From NCBI RefSeq assembly GCF_003367375.1, contig NZ_CP031416.1:3789501-3853500 (forward strand): a DNA stretch of 64,000 bases, given 5' to 3'. The translations under genes and the position numbers were made by a program. The DNA is from Gallaecimonas mangrovi (GTDB taxonomy: Bacteria > Pseudomonadota > Gammaproteobacteria > Enterobacterales > Gallaecimonadaceae). The notes beneath the pieces were generated by a model. It was not told where the DNA came from, did no database searches, and worked only from the letters and a program-made list of their open reading frames with translations. Every line of letters starts with the position of its first letter. Position 1 is the stretch's first letter. This document shows, piece by piece, positions 60,445 to 64,000 of this stretch.

Positions 60445-61014
60445 ATGGAAAAACAGCTTTCTCAACTTACCCCCTTGGCCCAGCGGGCCTTCGCCGCTGC
60501 CCTAGCCCAACGCATGATGCCTAATTTTGTGCTGTTTGCTGATATTACCGAACAGCTTGATAACGCCCATGCTTTGCAATCTGCCTTGGATACGGTTTGG
60601 GAAAAGCTGCTGACACCAAAAGCCAAAATCAACTTCGAAAAGCAGCAACTGAAAATTGCCGAACTCGAACCAGAACCCGATGCCCACGACTTTTTCGGTG
60701 TTTACCCGGCTCTTGATACCTACATGGCCGTGCTCGCCGTCTTAGCGGCAATGCAAGATAAGGACGAACAGCCAGCGCTGGACGTGAGCCGTTTGTCCCG
60801 TGGTTCGGTGCAGTTTTATTTAAATATCCAGGCTGAAACCACCCTTGATTACAGCCAGCTGGATGAAGAACCGCTGTGGCAAGAAGAGCGCGATTTTCAA
60901 GATAACTTGCTAGAGCTTCTTGCCGATGAGCCGGATCTTGAGTGTTTTCGCCAAGCGCGGCAGTTGGGGAAAAATGACGGAATTTCTAACCTTGGCATAG
61001 CCTTAGAAGATTAA
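60445..61014 (+). CDS. yjaG: YjaG family protein (DUF416)
   Basis: 189-residue cytosolic protein. FAAALAQRMMPNFVLFADI, DTVWEKLLTPKAKINFEKQ and FFGVYPALDTYMAVLAVL follow E. coli YjaG (196 residues). Function unknown. The ATG at 60445 starts the conserved region; an in-frame ATG ten codons earlier (60415) cannot be excluded. The ending NDGISNLGI matches the family C-terminus. Confidence 0.87.
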   Translation: MEKQLSQLTPLAQRAFAAALAQRMMPNFVLFADITEQLDNAHALQSALDTVWEKLLTPKAKINFEKQQLKIAELEPEPDAHDFFGVYPALDTYMAVLAVLAAMQDKDEQPALDVSRLSRGSVQFYLNIQAETTLDYSQLDEEPLWQEERDFQDNLLELLADEPDLECFRQARQLGKNDGISNLGIALED

Positions 61015-61119
61015 GCCGTAAAGGCTAGCGCCAAAAGATACAAAAAAGTTAAAAATGTTAAAGAAAACTCCCACGTTAGGCGCTATACATTAGCGACCTT
61101 TTAAGTAGTGGAGTTTTTG

Positions 61120-62295
61120 ATGAAAAGGCCCCTTGTTCTTTTGGCATCTCTTGCCAGTTTTAGCCTCTATGCCCAAGATGCCCGTATCCAGGCAATGGGC
61201 GGTGCCGGCACCGCCAACGCCGACTACTTGGCAGCTCCCTTTTACAACCCCGCCTTGTTGTCACATTTCGATGAAAGTGACGACTTTGGCCTGGAGCTCC
61301 CCAGCATTGCCGCCAGTTTTCAGGACAAGGACAGCCTGCTCGATAAAATCGATGATTTTCAAGACTTAAACGACCGCCTAGAAGCGGTGCAGCAAAACCC
61401 TAATGGCACCACCCAAGCCGAGGCCGAACAGCTTGTTGGCCAATGGCAAGACGCCCTTCGTAAAATGAACGGCAATAGCCTGGATGGGGAAATTGGCTTA
61501 GGCGCCGCCATGGCACTGCCCAATAAAACCCTCAGCAGTGCGTTTTTTATCGGTGTTACTGCCTATGTGCGCGGCATCGTCGACATTGACGAAAACGACC
61601 TTGATTGGACCGCCGCAGAGTTGCCAGACCAAGACCTAGACAACCTTAATTCCAACGTCAAAGCCGTTGGCATTGCCGTGGTTGATACTGGTCTTGCTTT
61701 TAGCCACGGCTTTACCCTTAACAACGGTGACCTGTTAATGGTGGGCGCCAGCCCCAAAGCCCAGCGCATCTACAGCTATTTTTACCAGGCAGACGTGAGC
61801 AACTTTGACGACAGCGATTGGGACGACAGCCAATATCGCCAAGATAAAAGCGCCTTTAACCTTGATTTAGGGCTTGCCTATCAACACGATAATTGGCGGC
61901 TTGGCTTGAGTGGGCAGAACCTTTTTAAGCAGCAGGTTGATTCAATCATCATCAACCAGCAGCAATTTCGCTACCAGTTAAAACCCCGTTTTACCTTGGG
62001 TGGCAGTTATGAAAATCATTGGTTTGCGGCCACCTTGGAAGCGGAGCTCACCAAAACCGAGCTGCCATCCTTTATTGGCGAAAAACAACAATGGGTGCGC
62101 GCCGGTGTTGAGTTTGATGCCTATCGCTGGGCACAGCTTCGGCTTGGCTACCGCCATGATCTGGAAGAGGGCCAAAATGTATTAACCGCCGGGGTAGGGT
62201 TTTCTCCCTTCGATACCGTGCACTTGGACTTCGCATTTGAGACCGGCCAAAACAGCCATACCGGTGGCGCACTCACCCTTGGCTTTACTTTCTAA
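61120..62295 (+). CDS. TraF-like outer-membrane beta-barrel protein
   Basis: 391-residue exported protein: signal peptide KRPLVLLASLASFSLYAQ, then an outer-membrane barrel with alternating strands and the C-terminal GGALTLGFTF ending in phenylalanine. RIQAMGGAGTANADYLAAPFYNPALL resembles FadL/OMPP1-type proteins and the family annotated as conjugal transfer protein TraF (TraF_2). No transfer genes are near, so a conjugation role is unlikely. ATG 61120 has TGGAG upstream; an in-frame GTG at 61108 has none. A strong terminator follows. Confidence 0.82.
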   Translation: MKRPLVLLASLASFSLYAQDARIQAMGGAGTANADYLAAPFYNPALLSHFDESDDFGLELPSIAASFQDKDSLLDKIDDFQDLNDRLEAVQQNPNGTTQAEAEQLVGQWQDALRKMNGNSLDGEIGLGAAMALPNKTLSSAFFIGVTAYVRGIVDIDENDLDWTAAELPDQDLDNLNSNVKAVGIAVVDTGLAFSHGFTLNNGDLLMVGASPKAQRIYSYFYQADVSNFDDSDWDDSQYRQDKSAFNLDLGLAYQHDNWRLGLSGQNLFKQQVDSIIINQQQFRYQLKPRFTLGGSYENHWFAATLEAELTKTELPSFIGEKQQWVRAGVEFDAYRWAQLRLGYRHDLEEGQNVLTAGVGFSPFDTVHLDFAFETGQNSHTGGALTLGFTF

Positions 62296-62298
62296 CAA

Positions 62299-62327
62299 AG
62301 CGCCCCGAACCAGGGGCGCTTTTTTTT
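62299..62327 (+). terminator. Terminator after the TraF-like gene
   Basis: AGCGCCCC, loop GAACCA, GGGGCGCT, then seven T. Confidence 0.9.
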
Positions 62328-62379
62328 AGGAATTCCTTTACCATTTGCCCAGCCCCATGCTTTGCAGGCCTAGGAATAC

Positions 62380-62967
62380 ATGGACTTTTTTTCTGCTGCC
62401 GTCACCTTATTTTTGATCATGGACCCCTTAGGCAACATGCCGGTGTTCATCTCCATTCTTAAACATCTACCCGCAAAACGCCGCCGGGCGATTTTGGTGC
62501 GTGAACTGTGCTTGGCACTGCTGATCATGCTGATGTTCTTATTTGGTGGCGACACCATCCTGCACTTTATGGGCCTCAAGCAAGAGTCGGTGTCCATTGC
62601 CGGTGGCATCATTCTGTTTTTAATCGCCATTAAAATGATCTTCCCAAGCCCCGGAGGCCTTACTGGCCTAGCCGTTGGTGAAGAACCCTTCTTAGTACCC
62701 ATGGCCATTCCCTTGATGGCGGGTCCTTCAATACTGGCGTCACTGATATTAATGTCGAACCAAGTGCCCAATCACTTAGGGCTATTAACCCTGGCACTGG
62801 TCGGTGCCTGGGTAGTGAATGCCGCTATTTTGTTGTGCTCAGAGGTATTGATGAAACTGCTAGGTGAACGCGGCCTGGCGGCAATGGAAAGGCTAATGGG
62901 GATGATTTTGGTGATGATCTCCGTGCAGATGTTCTTAAATGGCATTGGCCATTACTTCAAACTTTGA
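62380..62967 (+). CDS. yhgN: MarC-family membrane protein YhgN
   Basis: 195-residue inner-membrane protein with six helices. LFLIMDPLGNMPVFISIL at the N-terminus, GGIILFLIAIKMIFP and the central PMAIPLMAGPSILASLI are the family marks, each half with a proline-glycine break. MarC-family proteins are wrongly named after antibiotic resistance and have no settled function. TAGGAA lies five bases before the ATG. Confidence 0.9.
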   Translation: MDFFSAAVTLFLIMDPLGNMPVFISILKHLPAKRRRAILVRELCLALLIMLMFLFGGDTILHFMGLKQESVSIAGGIILFLIAIKMIFPSPGGLTGLAVGEEPFLVPMAIPLMAGPSILASLILMSNQVPNHLGLLTLALVGAWVVNAAILLCSEVLMKLLGERGLAAMERLMGMILVMISVQMFLNGIGHYFKL

Positions 62968-63120
62968 AGGAGTTAAGTTTTTGTAAATAAAAGTTAAGAC
63001 ATTAGTCACACAAAATCACATTAAGTTACATATTTGCTCAAACTTGTAATAGTTTGCGAACCAATGCGTCAAATAGTGCAAAAAAGATGCATGGAAAACC
63101 AACTATTTCAGGGAGCAAAA

Positions 63121-64000
63121 ATGAAGAACACTTTGCGCAAGAGTGTATTAGCACTCACTGTCAGTACCATTCTCTTTTCAGCCGCGCCTGTTTATGCAGA
63201 TGACCCTCAAGGTTCTTTGGTGGGGAAAGTCGAGCAAGCAAACGGTACAACCTTGGCTGGCACAACCATCACCATTACCAACATTGAAACGGGGCTAACC
63301 CGTACTGTGACCTCAACAGAACGCGGTGAGTATCGCTTTCCATTGCTGCCCATCGGTCACTATAAAATTACTGCCAGCAAGTCTGGTTTCGAGCAGGTGA
63401 TCGCCGACAAGGTTGCTATCAGCGTTGGCCAGCGTGCTAACGTTGACTTTACGCTCTATGAGCAAGGCGTTGAACGAATTGAAGTTTCAGGGGCAAGAAT
63501 TGCCGCTTTTGACGTGTCATCCAATACCAAAGGAATGGTGGTTGATGCCGAAACGTTAGACCGTATGCCCGTAGCCCGTAACCAAACAGCAGTTGCACTG
63601 CTGGCTCCTGGCACTACCAAAGGCGACAGCGCCTTCGGCAACCTCGCCTCTATTGGTGGTTCATCCGTTGCTGAGAACGCTTACTATGTTAACGGTTTGA
63701 ACATTACCGACTTCCGTAAAGGCCTCGGCAGCTCTGATGTACCTTTTGACTTTTATGAAACCTTCCAGGTAAAAACCGGCGGCTATAAAGCAGAATTTGG
63801 CCGTTCTACTGGTGGTGTTATTAATGCCACCACCAAAAAAGGCTCTAACGAATTTCACTTCGGTGCCAACACCTATTGGGAGCCTAAAGGGCTGCATGAA
63901 GACAGCCCGGATGTTGTGAACCGCAACGGCACTATTTATCAAAAGAAAAGCGATATCGGCGATTCATCGCTGGACGGAAATATCTGGGCATCTGGGCCAC
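63121..64000 (+). CDS. TonB-dependent receptor with carboxypeptidase-like N-terminal domain, 3' part cut off
   Basis: The gene runs off the right edge after 293 codons. Signal peptide (KNTLRKSVLALTVSTILFSA, cleavage near PVYADD, about residue 26). A carboxypeptidase-regulatory-like beta domain follows (about 30-110; GSLVGKVEQANGTTLAGTTI, RGEYRFPLLPIGHYKI). The TonB plug starts after a short TonB-box-like RIEVSG (NQTAVALLAPGTTKGDS, ENAYYVNGLNITDFRKG, TGGYKAEFGRSTGGVINATTK). This Oar-like architecture in marine bacteria takes up large substrates such as peptides or glycans. GGGAG lies before the ATG. No Fur box is seen upstream. Confidence 0.9.
   Translation, partial: MKNTLRKSVLALTVSTILFSAAPVYADDPQGSLVGKVEQANGTTLAGTTITITNIETGLTRTVTSTERGEYRFPLLPIGHYKITASKSGFEQVIADKVAISVGQRANVDFTLYEQGVERIEVSGARIAAFDVSSNTKGMVVDAETLDRMPVARNQTAVALLAPGTTKGDSAFGNLASIGGSSVAENAYYVNGLNITDFRKGLGSSDVPFDFYETFQVKTGGYKAEFGRSTGGVINATTKKGSNEFHFGANTYWEPKGLHEDSPDVVNRNGTIYQKKSDIGDSSLDGNIWASGP

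Noticed and set aside
61120-62295. TraF as evidence for a conjugative element
   Set aside because: The family name is historical; neighbours are chromosomal housekeeping genes and no other transfer genes are present.

Overview
The window is about 64 kb of ordinary chromosome from a free-living gammaproteobacterium. The evidence is the gene set (emrD, sirB2, maoP, rimK, yigI/recQ, yihI, yjaG, yhhQ, yhgN, epmA, ytfK) and the order polA - spf (Spot 42) - engB - cytochrome c4 - yihI - hemN. A RyhB homologue and several DUF families typical of Shewanella, Vibrio and Aeromonas agree with this. Base composition is moderately GC-rich and even along the window. I infer an Alteromonadales-like lineage, possibly Gallaecimonas or a relative; the sequence alone does not fix the genus. 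I see no rRNA, tRNA, prophage, insertion sequence or CRISPR array.

Layout. 0-10 kb: cut end of a GIN-domain protein, EmrD drug exporter, an RNA m5C methyltransferase, a DUF4382 lipoprotein, an acyltransferase/TPR pair, sirB2-fpr-DUF3014, maoP and rimK. 10-11.1 kb: a DUF4431 gene between two copies of a structured repeat, then a noncoding array of hairpins, several with GGA-containing loops. 11.1-18.3 kb: one operon for a MacAB-type exporter (adaptor, ATPase, two permeases) plus its own sigma-54 response regulator and NtrY-like kinase, behind a sigma-54 promoter with upstream repeats. 18.3-32.8 kb: housekeeping and stress genes (LprI-like, DUF4272, GH5 glycosidase, haem-less ferritin, a regulator/methyltransferase pair, dgkA-PAP2 with a PmrA-like box, TauE, yigI/recQ, a circularly permuted D-amino-acid-oxidase-like protein, pirin, SelO).

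32.8-44.9 kb is a signalling block: four cyclic-di-GMP genes (REC-PAS-GGDEF-EAL, PAS-GGDEF, CSS-EAL, MASE1-CHASE-PAS-GGDEF), a HisKA_2 kinase and a REC-CheC fusion. Between two of these genes sits an unambiguous RyhB small RNA with a Fur box over its promoter, divergent from a cysteine-rich SufR-like repressor. 44.9-55.3 kb: elbB, polA preceded by DnaA boxes, Spot 42, a second probable small RNA, engB, cytochrome c4, a purine-rich noncoding stretch at the position of E. coli csrC, yihI, hemN and adenosine deaminase. 55.3-64 kb: Rmd1-family protein, epmA, ytfK, rmuC, HIT protein, small membrane proteins, yjaG, a TraF-like outer-membrane protein, yhgN, and the start of a TonB-dependent receptor.

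The noncoding RNAs are the most rewarding part: RyhB and Spot 42 are secure, one further small RNA downstream of Spot 42 is probable, and two GGA-rich noncoding stretches are candidates only. The most unusual protein is the permuted D-amino-acid-oxidase-like enzyme at 29.1 kb.
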